DNA of 51,798 bases, taken from NCBI RefSeq assembly GCF_014860165.1, contig NZ_JACZKG010000082.1, forward strand, positions 1-51,798, in the 5' to 3' direction. The stretch's first letter is position 1; each line of letters starts with the position of its first letter. The DNA comes from Devosia sp. (GTDB lineage Bacteria; Pseudomonadota; Alphaproteobacteria; Rhizobiales; Devosiaceae). Made by a program: the position numbers and the translations under genes. This document shows, piece by piece, positions 16,406-22,951 of this stretch. The notes beneath the pieces were generated by a model. That model ran no database searches and had not been told where the DNA came from. It saw nothing but the letters and a program-made list of their open reading frames with translations.

Positions 16406-17745
16406 GTTTCCCGATCCTGTTTGGCCATGGACATGCGCAGCGCGTCGCTGATTTCAAGTCGCTTCTCAGTCCGATCGAGCCGTTGCGCAGCACTAAGCTC
16501 GCCTTCAGCGGCCTCAACTCCGGCCCCCGCGGACTTCGCCGCGTCAAGTTTAGCCCTAAGCAGCGCCATAATCATCGGCCAGGTCGTGAATTTCCCTTCC
16601 TTGGCGCGTTCGGTCAGATTTCGCAGGTATCCGCCCGGCGATTTGATCTGGTCCGTTTTCTGATAGATGGCGGCGAGGGTAATTGCCGCCTGCTGTTCGC
16701 CCATGGCGACCTTGGCATCTTCCCAGGCGCTTGGGCTAATCCCCAAAACAGGGCGGGCCAGATCGGTGGTGGCGAGGAAGTCGCGCCAATTGCGGATGTC
16801 GCCGCCGCCCTTCACCAGCCAAAGCAGGTTCGGGCAGGCATCAAGCACGATACCCAGCGGCAGTTCGCGCTTGGGCAAGCTCCGCAGGTTGTCAGTTTCG
16901 CCGCCGCTGCCGCTCTCTTCTTTTTTTATTCCTAAGCCGCGTTCAGATTCATTTTTAGATTCGGTATTTGAATTCTGTATGTGGCGCTCAGTATGAGACT
17001 CATTGGCGTTCAGATTCTGTGATTTTACGAAGGATTCCAACACGTCACGGATCTGGGTCCAAAGATCGTCGAGTTCGGCCGCCACGGCCTCGAGTACCTG
17101 GCGTGGGGCAGTCCTCGGGAGCCGGCCGATAATGGCCTGGTACTCGATATGCACGCTCCCCCAGTTGCCGGGAACGCCTTCCTCGATGCCCGCTTCGATC
17201 ATCTTCACGATGTCGCGGCGACATATAGTTAGCCGTTCCTTGACGACCTTGTACGCCTTCTTCTCCGCGCGCATCGCCTCGGCAAGTTCCTTGAACTCAC
17301 CAGCTCGCGCAACGATCGGTGACAGGTCGAACCCGTAGGCCTGCTCGACTTCGCCCCCCTGCCCTTTCCGAGCGTAGCGCTTGCCATTGGGGCTATCGCG
17401 ACGAACGATCAGGCCACAGTCGACCAGGTTGGCCAGGTGCCGGCGCAGTGTCGCCGGCGACATACCATTGGCCCGGCCGATGAGTTGTTCATTGGACGGC
17501 CAAACAATCAGGGCGCCGTCACTGTAGAATGCGGTTTCAGGGTGGAAGGACAGAAGGGCATCGAGGATCGCCAGCGCCCGATCGGTGGCCCCTAGGGCCA
17601 GCCGAGCTTCCTTAATGTCCCTAAACACATGCCACTTGTGCACTGTGGCGCCCTCGGGCGCGTTCTGGGCCGTGACTTGGCTTGCAATCATGCCAAGCGA
17701 CATCGGCCGCCGCCCAAAAGGCGTCGTCGCGGTATGCGTCTGCAT
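16402..17745 (-). CDS. repC: Replication initiator RepC
   Basis: A 447-residue RepC, the initiator of repABC plasmids. An N-terminal winged-helix region (NEQLIGRANGMSPATLRRHL near 110) binds the origin. A hydrophilic, AT-rich-encoded linker (about 235-275) contains the presumed origin, and the conserved C-terminal part has WRDFLATTDLARPVLGISPS. The start at 17745 has AGGTGA upstream. It is the last core gene of the repA-repB-repC operon and is followed by a coupled DUF2384 gene. Its translation is probably limited by the antisense RNA gene just upstream. RepC normally acts in cis on the origin inside its own gene. Confidence 0.95.
   Translation of the reverse strand: MQTHTATTPFGRRPMSLGMIASQVTAQNAPEGATVHKWHVFRDIKEARLALGATDRALAILDALLSFHPETAFYSDGALIVWPSNEQLIGRANGMSPATLRRHLANLVDCGLIVRRDSPNGKRYARKGQGGEVEQAYGFDLSPIVARAGEFKELAEAMRAEKKAYKVVKERLTICRRDIVKMIEAGIEEGVPGNWGSVHIEYQAIIGRLPRTAPRQVLEAVAAELDDLWTQIRDVLESFVKSQNLNANESHTERHIQNSNTESKNESERGLGIKKEESGSGGETDNLRSLPKRELPLGIVLDACPNLLWLVKGGGDIRNWRDFLATTDLARPVLGISPSAWEDAKVAMGEQQAAITLAAIYQKTDQIKSPGGYLRNLTERAKEGKFTTWPMIMALLRAKLDAAKSAGAGVEAAEGELSAAQRLDRTEKRLEISDALRMSMAKQDRET
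16915..17030. other. Candidate replication origin inside repC
   Basis: A markedly AT-rich island within repC, containing two exact 12-bp direct repeats GCGTTCAGATTC (16939-16950 and 17006-17017) and a third AGATTC between them. In characterised repABC plasmids the origin lies within repC in such a low-GC stretch. The location is inferred from composition and precedent. Confidence 0.55.
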
Positions 17746-17780
17746 TGTCTTTCACCTTGCGTAAGGCAAAAGAAATTCGG

Positions 17781-17810
17781 CCGCTGAAGCGGTGCGACCC
17801 TAGGAGGGTC
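17781..17810. promoter_or_regulatory. repC leader hairpins
   Basis: Two short perfect inverted repeats lie in the untranslated leader between repB and repC: CCGCT-GA-AGCGG (17781-17792) and GACCCT-AGG-AGGGTC (17796-17810). They sit between the antisense RNA promoter and the repC start. In repABC plasmids leader structure decides whether the repC ribosome site is open, so these are candidates for the alternative stems. Confidence 0.45.
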
Positions 17811-17839
17811 TTGACTGCGATTCGGGGAAGTGCGATTCT
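17811..17839 (+). promoter_or_regulatory. Promoter of the repC antisense RNA
   Basis: TTGACT at 17811-17816 and GATTCT at 17834-17839 are separated by 17 bp on the plus strand, opposite to repABC. The expected start near 17846 and the terminator ending near 17898 would give a transcript of roughly 53 nt, the usual size for this class. Confidence 0.65.
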
Positions 17840-17845
17840 CGCGTT

Positions 17846-17898
17846 ACCACACGTCGAGAAGGGCTTCCGGAATTCGCTTTCGGGGGCCTTTTTCTTTT
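17846..17898 (+). ncRNA. Counter-transcribed antisense RNA (incompatibility RNA) against repC leader
   Basis: Between repB and repC, on the opposite strand, a good promoter is followed by an intrinsic terminator, defining an RNA of about 53 nt. All well-studied repABC plasmids carry such an RNA in this gap. It pairs with the repBC leader and lowers RepC synthesis, setting copy number and incompatibility. The ends are estimated from the promoter and terminator, not measured. Confidence 0.7.
17862..17898 (+). terminator. Intrinsic terminator of the antisense RNA
   Basis: Stem arms GGCTTCCGGAA (17862-17872) and TTTCGGGGGCC (17878-17888) pair along all 11 positions in RNA (three G-U pairs) around a five-base loop, followed directly by TTTTTCTTTT. 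The orientation (plus strand) matches the antisense RNA, not repABC. Confidence 0.75.
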
Positions 17899-17935
17899 GC
17901 GACTGTTGTCGGCATAGGGAACATCCCTACCCCAC

Positions 17936-18943
17936 CTATTTCCGTCCTTGGTCTCCTTCGTCTTTGGCAAATTCGGAATAGAGCGCGTCCAGGCGCGCCG
18001 CCACAAAAGCGGCGAACGCGGGAACGCGCTTTTCGTCGAAGGTGATCGCAGTGTGGGAGCCACGCCGCTCTATCAGGGCCGCTCGCCGGCCCTCTGGAGT
18101 GGTCCACGCTCCACCCTTCGTGGAGCGCTCAGGGCTCAGCGTAGTTGCCGTGAACACCATATTGAAACGCGCGTCGCTATCGGCAGCGCGAAAGCTGTCA
18201 GACGCAACGACTTCTTCAACCTTTGTCGTCGCTTTTGATTTGTCGATGGCCTCTGTCAGAGCATGCCATCGAGCACGACCAACTTTCGCCGCCGGTCCGA
18301 TCTGCCGTGCCAATTCCTCGGGAATGCGCCTGGCGATGGAAATGTACCGGCTCAGATCGGACTTGTCGGTCGATAGTGCTGACATGATCACCGAGCGTTC
18401 GTAGCCGGCATCCTCGAGGCGCTTGGCAAACAGCGCCTTTTCGATGAATGACAGATCGGCGCGATCCAGATTCTCGCGGCCCTGGGCAACAACCACTTCA
18501 TCGTCTGAAAGGTCACGTACGATCGCTTTAACAGGTCGGTTGAGACGCACAAGCGCACGCAAGCGACGTCGACCATAGGCAATCTGGAAGCGGCCTTCGG
18601 TTGCCGGGCTAGGCCTCACCAGAATGGGCACCTGTTGACCATGGCGTTCGATGCTCGACACAAGTTCATCAAAGCCGGGATCCAAGTCAGCCGACAGCCT
18701 GTCAGCTATTGGAGAGGGATCGATCAGCGCGGGATCAAGCGAGACGACATGGTCCCCAGTAAGGAGCTGTTCCTGCAGTTTGGCCGCCGCCCGCGCGCCT
18801 TGCGTCAATTCCTGGAGGGAGGTGCCCATGGCGCCAATGGCACCGCTACGGACCCGATCCGGATTCTTTGCTGGCGATGCGCCGGCGGGTGCCGGCGCTG
18901 TTTTCGCAAGGAAGAGGGAGTTGAGCGCGTCCTTACGGCTCAT
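17936..18943 (-). CDS. repB: Plasmid partition protein RepB (ParB family)
   Basis: A 335-residue ParB-type centromere-binding protein of repABC plasmids. MSRKDALNSLF is the usual RepB start. The ParB domain includes PILVRPSP and the CTP-binding-type box IAYGRRRLRAL, then REN-x-DR, and an HTH region lies at about 155 to 190. It binds the two parS palindromes just upstream of its own gene and works with RepA for segregation and repression of the operon. Spacing: 117 bp after repA containing parS, and 190 bp before repC containing the antisense RNA gene. Confidence 0.95.
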   Translation of the reverse strand: MSRKDALNSLFLAKTAPAPAGASPAKNPDRVRSGAIGAMGTSLQELTQGARAAAKLQEQLLTGDHVVSLDPALIDPSPIADRLSADLDPGFDELVSSIERHGQQVPILVRPSPATEGRFQIAYGRRRLRALVRLNRPVKAIVRDLSDDEVVVAQGRENLDRADLSFIEKALFAKRLEDAGYERSVIMSALSTDKSDLSRYISIARRIPEELARQIGPAAKVGRARWHALTEAIDKSKATTKVEEVVASDSFRAADSDARFNMVFTATTLSPERSTKGGAWTTPEGRRAALIERRGSHTAITFDEKRVPAFAAFVAARLDALYSEFAKDEGDQGRK

Positions 18944-18965
18944 GCTTAACCTCCATAGAACTAAG

Positions 18966-18987
18966 AAAGTTGGGAGCTCCCAACTTT
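18966..18987. promoter_or_regulatory. parS centromere site 1
   Basis: A perfect palindrome whose 16-bp core GTTGGGAGCTCCCAAC (18969-18984) fits the repABC parS pattern GTT-N4-GC-N4-AAC, extended by AAA/TTT on each side. It lies between repA and repB, right before repB. It is the expected RepB binding site. Confidence 0.9.
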
Positions 18988-19010
18988 GGTATTTGAGATG
19001 ACCTCAGCGC

Positions 19011-19034
19011 AAAAGTTGGGAGCTCCCAACTTTT
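19011..19034. promoter_or_regulatory. parS centromere site 2
   Basis: A second copy of the core GTTGGGAGCTCCCAAC (19015-19030), here extended by AAAA/TTTT to a 24-bp perfect palindrome. The two cores are 46 bp apart centre to centre, so RepB dimers would sit on nearly the same face. Confidence 0.9.
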
Positions 19035-19060
19035 CACTTGGCGGGGGGAAAGGGGGGCCA

Positions 19061-20317
19061 TCATGTGCGGCCCCATGCGGATTTCATAAGCTGCTCGATC
19101 TCACCGTTGACCGCATCAAGCGCTTCCATGGCACGGTCATAAGTGGACCTGGTGAGGTTCTCCCGCCCGATTTCGTAAAGGGTCTGCTTGGTTAGCCCGG
19201 CATCGGAAACCGCGGCGGACTTGACCATTGGGTTGGTCAGCACGTGGTCGCCAAAGAGATTGCGGAGGAGGGCGGCGACTTTGGTCTGCGGGCCGTCTTG
19301 CGGCTCGTAGCGGGTGAGGAGATAACGGATAAAGTCATACTGAAGCCGACCTCCCGCATCGCGGACAACGCCCAACAGATCGCGGGTCATCAGAAGAAAC
19401 TGGCTCATCGACGCCACGTCCAGCATTTGCGGATGGACCGTCACCACCATGGATGTGGCTGCACACAAGCCGCTAAGCGTCAGAAATCCAAGCTGCGGGG
19501 GGCAGTCGAGCACAACGACATCATAATCGTCGGCTACTTCGTCCAGTGCGCTAGCGATGCGCGCGAAGAAGATGCCTTCTCCGGATTTGCTACGATCAAC
19601 TAAGGCCCGGGGCGTTGTGTGTTCGAATTCCATTAGCTCGAGATTGCCGGGCACCAAGTCCAGGCCATCGAAGTAGGTCTTCCTGACGACGTCCTTGAGA
19701 CTCTTGCGGCCCTCATCATAGCGGATCGCTGCATAGAGAGTTTCGTTGGTTCCGACATCGGTTTCGGGCAGCACACCGAGCAACGCCGAAAGACTGGCCT
19801 GGGGATCGAGGTCAATGGCAAGGACCCGGTAGCCTTGAAGAGCAAGATACTGAGCCAAGTGCGCTGAGGTTGTGGTCTTGCCCGAACCACCCTTGAAGTT
19901 TGTGACGGCGATGACCTGAAGGTGCTCGTTCTCGCGCCGATGCGGAACGAAGTCAGTCGCCTCGCGCCCCCGAGTGCCACCCGACAACAGGGTGCGTATC
20001 TCGTTGATTTGACCAAGCGTATAAAGACGGCGTCCGTTGCTTGTGGTCTCCGGCTGGGGTCCGTCGCCGGCGAGTGTCATCTTGCGAAGTGTGGAATCGG
20101 AGACCTTCATCAATCGAGCGGCCTCACCGGAGGTAAACCGACGCAAGGTCTTCTGTGACGTCGGCGGAAACATCGCCTGGCTCAGCGCTTGCAGCTGGGC
20201 GCTAAGAAGTTCAGCATGCGCCCCGATGGTCTCATCAGCGTCGGCATTCTGCTGGGGCTCTAGAGCTGCGCTAGTGTTCACGGGAATTTCTCTCGTCACG
20301 GAAGTTCGACCATACAC
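19061..20317 (-). CDS. repA: Plasmid partition ATPase RepA (ParA family)
   Basis: A ParA-type ATPase. An N-terminal HTH region (FTSGEAARLMKVSDSTLRKM, about 61-80) is followed by the deviant Walker A FKGGSGKTTTS at about 141-151, then AIDLDPQASLS and VVLDCPPQLGF. RepA drives segregation together with RepB and parS and represses its own operon. The frame starts with GTG at 20317, but a GTG at 20281 (codon 13) has GAGAGA upstream and lies after the operator and promoter described here, so it may be the true start. This is the first gene of repABC, divergent from traI-trb. Confidence 0.95.
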   Translation of the reverse strand: MYGRTSVTREIPVNTSAALEPQQNADADETIGAHAELLSAQLQALSQAMFPPTSQKTLRRFTSGEAARLMKVSDSTLRKMTLAGDGPQPETTSNGRRLYTLGQINEIRTLLSGGTRGREATDFVPHRRENEHLQVIAVTNFKGGSGKTTTSAHLAQYLALQGYRVLAIDLDPQASLSALLGVLPETDVGTNETLYAAIRYDEGRKSLKDVVRKTYFDGLDLVPGNLELMEFEHTTPRALVDRSKSGEGIFFARIASALDEVADDYDVVVLDCPPQLGFLTLSGLCAATSMVVTVHPQMLDVASMSQFLLMTRDLLGVVRDAGGRLQYDFIRYLLTRYEPQDGPQTKVAALLRNLFGDHVLTNPMVKSAAVSDAGLTKQTLYEIGRENLTRSTYDRAMEALDAVNGEIEQLMKSAWGRT

Positions 20318-20335
20318 GCCGATTTACCGTGACGA
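20293..20335. promoter_or_regulatory. Inverted repeat overlapping the repA promoter/start
   Basis: Arms TCGTCACGG (20293-20301) and CCGTGACGA (20327-20335), 9 bp each and perfect, are separated by 25 bp. Their centres are 34 bp apart, about three helical turns. The inner arm covers the -10 element of the predicted repA promoter. This is the expected place for the RepA/RepB operator that autoregulates repABC. Function inferred. Confidence 0.55.
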
Positions 20336-20359
20336 TACCGAACTTGCGTGCGCGTGCAA
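20332..20359 (-). promoter_or_regulatory. Candidate repABC promoter
   Basis: On the minus strand TTGCAC (20359-20354) and TATCGT (20337-20332) are spaced by 16 bp, upstream of repA. Transcription would begin near 20325, between the operator arms, which favours the downstream GTG at 20281 as the repA start. Confidence 0.45.
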
Positions 20360-20547
20360 GGAGTTAATGGTTAACGACTTATTATGTCCCATAGCGCGCA
20401 TAGGCCTCCACAAGCTCATTTGTTGTTATATTTCTGACCCTTAGCCGTGCTTGATCCATGACCTTGATCTGCACCGCTTTATCCAAAATGTATGGACGCG
20501 CCGTCCAGCCGTGGGCTGTGAAGGTAGACACTCCAACTCATATGGCT

Positions 20548-20561
20548 GTCGGAGCTCCGAC
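20548..20561. promoter_or_regulatory. Perfect 14-bp palindrome in the repA-traI gap
   Basis: GTCGGAGCTCCGAC is a perfect palindrome midway between repA and traI. It could be a binding site for a dimeric regulator of either divergent operon. A related imperfect GTCGGC-GCT-GCCGAC (47491-47505) lies beside the shared element in the oriT region. It is a second-choice lux-type box. Confidence 0.35.
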
Positions 20562-20618
20562 TCAGATCATCAGCAACTGCGACCTCATGAACATATGCGC
20601 TGGCCGACAACCACGCCT

Positions 20619-20636
20619 CCTATCGGATTTGATAGG
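20619..20636. promoter_or_regulatory. Candidate tra box (TraR site) upstream of traI-trb
   Basis: CCTATCGGATTTGATAGG, an 18-bp near-palindrome with perfect six-base outer arms, centred 68 bp upstream of the traI ATG. Exactly the same 18 bases recur at 47505-47522 between traA and traC, the other transfer promoter region. Lux/tra boxes are 18-20 bp dyads in this position. The rest of the 378-bp repA-traI gap holds the repA promoter/operator and no gene. Confidence 0.65.
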
Positions 20637-20695
20637 GTGCGGCAGGCCATGCGCTGTGGTGCTTTGCGAACAGGCAATCAACGCAAGGCAGGACG

Positions 20696-21313
20696 ATGGA
20701 AGTCATCGCTATTGGTCCACAAGACTTCTCCCGTGACCCTTTGCTGGTCGATCAGATGCACCGTCTTAGGGCTCGTGTTTTCAAGGAACGCATGGGGTGG
20801 GATGTCACCGTCACCGATGGACAGGAATTCGATCAGTTCGATGAGCTGAACCCAACCAGCATCCTAGTTGTCGATCGCGGTGTGGTAGTTGGCCATACTC
20901 GGGTCTTGCCGGCGATAGGTCCGACGATGCTGTCGGAAACCTTTAGTTTTCTGGCCTCCAACGGCGCCTTTGCCCCGCACTCGCGAATGTTGGAAACGTC
21001 GCGGTTCTGCGTCGATACTTCAACAGCGCGCTTGACCCCCGACGGCATCCACCTTGCCACCATGATATTGATAGCCGGCATCCTCGAATGGGCAGACCTT
21101 GGAGGCTATTCCGAGATCGTTACCGTCACTGACGTGCGGCTAGAGCGTATTTTGCGTCGGGTCGGGCTGCCGCTGCGCCGCTTGGGCGAGCCTACGCGCA
21201 TTGGGAACACCTTGGCCTTAGCCGGCATCATCGACGTTGATACTGGGAGCATTCAACGGGTCCGACCGCGCCAATACAAACCCACCTTCACCAAGCTCAC
21301 TCAAGCGGCCTAG
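20696..21313 (+). CDS. traI: Acyl-homoserine-lactone synthase TraI (LuxI family)
   Basis: A 205-residue LuxI-type synthase that joins S-adenosylmethionine and an acyl chain into the quorum signal. The conserved family residues are visible: Arg25, Phe29, Trp35, Asp46, Asp49, Arg69, Glu100 and Arg103 (in LETSRF). It is the first gene of the traI-trb operon, with AAGGCAGG before the ATG, and lies divergent from repA as in Ti and pNGR234-type plasmids. The signal is probably a 3-oxo-C8-type lactone by analogy with TraI, but acyl length cannot be read from the sequence. The candidate TraR box upstream would give positive feedback. Confidence 0.93.
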   Translation: MEVIAIGPQDFSRDPLLVDQMHRLRARVFKERMGWDVTVTDGQEFDQFDELNPTSILVVDRGVVVGHTRVLPAIGPTMLSETFSFLASNGAFAPHSRMLETSRFCVDTSTARLTPDGIHLATMILIAGILEWADLGGYSEIVTVTDVRLERILRRVGLPLRRLGEPTRIGNTLALAGIIDVDTGSIQRVRPRQYKPTFTKLTQAA

Positions 21314-21320
21314 TCTTCCC

Positions 21321-22295
21321 ATGAGCCATAGTCACTCATCAGCGGATCGCCTTGTGCGAAAGCTTCAGGATGCGCTTGGACCGATCATTCGGACCGCTCT
21401 GGATGAGCCAGGGGTGGTCGAGATCATGCTCAATCCCGACGGCAAGCTGTTTATCGAGCGGATAGGGCAGGGGATTACCCTGGCGGGCGATCTCGACGCG
21501 CAGTCGGCAGAAACTATTATCGGCATCGTCGCCCACGCGCTTCAGACCGAAGCTGACCAGGATCGCCCGATCATTTCAGGTGAGCTGCCAATCGGCGGCC
21601 ATCGCTTCGAAGGTCTGTTGCCGCCGATCGTTGCCGAGCCATCGTTCTCGATCCGCAAGCGGGCGTCGATGCTGATCCCACTCGCCGCCTACGTCCGCGA
21701 GGCAATCATGACCGCAGAGCAAGCCGAAATTATCTGCAATGCCGTGGAAGCGCGCATGAACATCGTCATCGCCGGTGGCACGGGCAGCGGGAAGACCACT
21801 CTCGCCAATGCGATCATCACCGAGGTGGTGAATGCCGTACCTGAGCATCGTGTCGTGATCCTGGAGGACACCGCGGAAATCCAGTGCTCAGCCCAGAACG
21901 CCGTGCTGCTCCACACCTCCGACGCCGCGGACATGGCACGGCTTCTGAAATCCACCATGCGTTTGCGCCCGGATCGCATCATTGTGGGCGAGGTCCGGGA
22001 CGGCGCGGCGCTTACGCTGCTCAAGGCCTGGAACACTGGCCATCCCGGTGGTGTCGCCACCATTCACGCCAATAGCGCGCGTTCGGCGCTGACGCGGCTG
22101 GAACAGCTTGTTGCCGAGGTCAGCCAGATGCCGATGCGCGAGGTCATCGGCGAGGCGGTCGACCTGATTGTTGCGATCGAGCGCACGCCGAATGGCCGGC
22201 GGGTCTCCGACATCCTGCATATCGAGGGATTTCGGAACGGCGCCTACCAAATCGAAAGTCATTCATCGAACAAGGAGCGGCTCAATGTCGCCTAG
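21321..22295 (+). CDS. trbB: Conjugal transfer ATPase TrbB
   Basis: A 324-residue VirB11-like secretion ATPase. Walker A GGTGSGKT is at about 152-159, and the Asp box ([11 protein letters not shown]), Walker B-like region and His box ([10 protein letters not shown]) follow. It energises assembly of the mating channel at the inner membrane. I chose the ATG at 21321, 7 bp after traI, where [11 protein letters not shown] leads into the conserved N-domain; the frame is open further up inside traI. Its end overlaps trbC by 11 bp. Confidence 0.95.
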   Translation: MSHSHSSADRLVRKLQDALGPIIRTALDEPGVVEIMLNPDGKLFIERIGQGITLAGDLDAQSAETIIGIVAHALQTEADQDRPIISGELPIGGHRFEGLLPPIVAEPSFSIRKRASMLIPLAAYVREAIMTAEQAEIICNAVEARMNIVIAGGTGSGKTTLANAIITEVVNAVPEHRVVILEDTAEIQCSAQNAVLLHTSDAADMARLLKSTMRLRPDRIIVGEVRDGAALTLLKAWNTGHPGGVATIHANSARSALTRLEQLVAEVSQMPMREVIGEAVDLIVAIERTPNGRRVSDILHIEGFRNGAYQIESHSSNKERLNVA

Positions 22296-22641
22296 AGTTT
22301 TGCGGCTTGCAGCTGGCACAGTCCTTCTTGCGTGCCTGTGCGCGCAGCCGGCCTTAGCGAGCGGGGGAGGGGGCCTGCCCTGGGAAGGGCCGCTGCAACA
22401 AATCCAGGAATCCATCACCGGTCCGGTCGCTGCCGCGATCGCGCTGGCGGCCGTGGCAATTGCCGGCGGCATGCTGATCTTCGGCGGCGAGCTGAACGAT
22501 TTTGCCCGACGCCTTGTCTATGTGGTGCTCGTCGCCGGGATTCTGCTCGGCGCCACCCAAATTGTCGCCCTGTTTGGTTCAAGCGGCGCGTCGATCGGCG
22601 ACACAGCCGACGTTCGTTCGTCTTTTGTTCAGGACACCTGA
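22285..22641 (+). CDS. trbC: Conjugal pilin TrbC
   Basis: A 118-residue pilin precursor (VirB2-like). It has a signal peptide ending near LCAQPALAS, then two hydrophobic helices ([19 protein letters not shown] and [20 protein letters not shown]). TrbC pilins in this group are cleaved and cyclised by TraF, whose gene is at 43.5 kb. The ATG at 22285 follows GGAGCGG and overlaps the end of trbB. The stop directly abuts trbD. Confidence 0.92.
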   Translation: MSPRVLRLAAGTVLLACLCAQPALASGGGGLPWEGPLQQIQESITGPVAAAIALAAVAIAGGMLIFGGELNDFARRLVYVVLVAGILLGATQIVALFGSSGASIGDTADVRSSFVQDT

Positions 22642-22941
22642 ATGGCTGAGATCGGTAGTCGCCTTCAGCGTGTCCGGCTTCACCGGGCTCTGTCTCGACC
22701 GAACATGCTTTTCGGTGCCGATCGTGAGCTCGTCCTCGTAACAGGATTGGCAGCCGTCATCCTCATCTTCGTGGTCCTGACACCAATCTCCGCCGTCTTC
22801 GGCTTCGCGATCTGGATTGTCGTCGTTGGCCTGCTGCGGATGATGGGCAAGGCCGATCCTCTGATGCGCAAGGTCTACCTGCGGCACATCCGTTACCGCC
22901 AAGTGTATCGACCGACCGCGTCGCCCTGGCGCAGGTACTAG
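22642..22941 (+). CDS. trbD: Conjugal transfer protein TrbD
   Basis: A 99-residue VirB3-like inner-membrane protein. RVRLHRALSRPNMLFGADRE is the conserved start, followed by two adjacent hydrophobic segments at about 31-65. It helps anchor the TrbE ATPase and the pilus assembly site. It starts immediately after the trbC stop and ends 10 bp before trbE. Confidence 0.92.
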   Translation: MAEIGSRLQRVRLHRALSRPNMLFGADRELVLVTGLAAVILIFVVLTPISAVFGFAIWIVVVGLLRMMGKADPLMRKVYLRHIRYRQVYRPTASPWRRY

Positions 22942-22951
22942 GGGTACCCCC

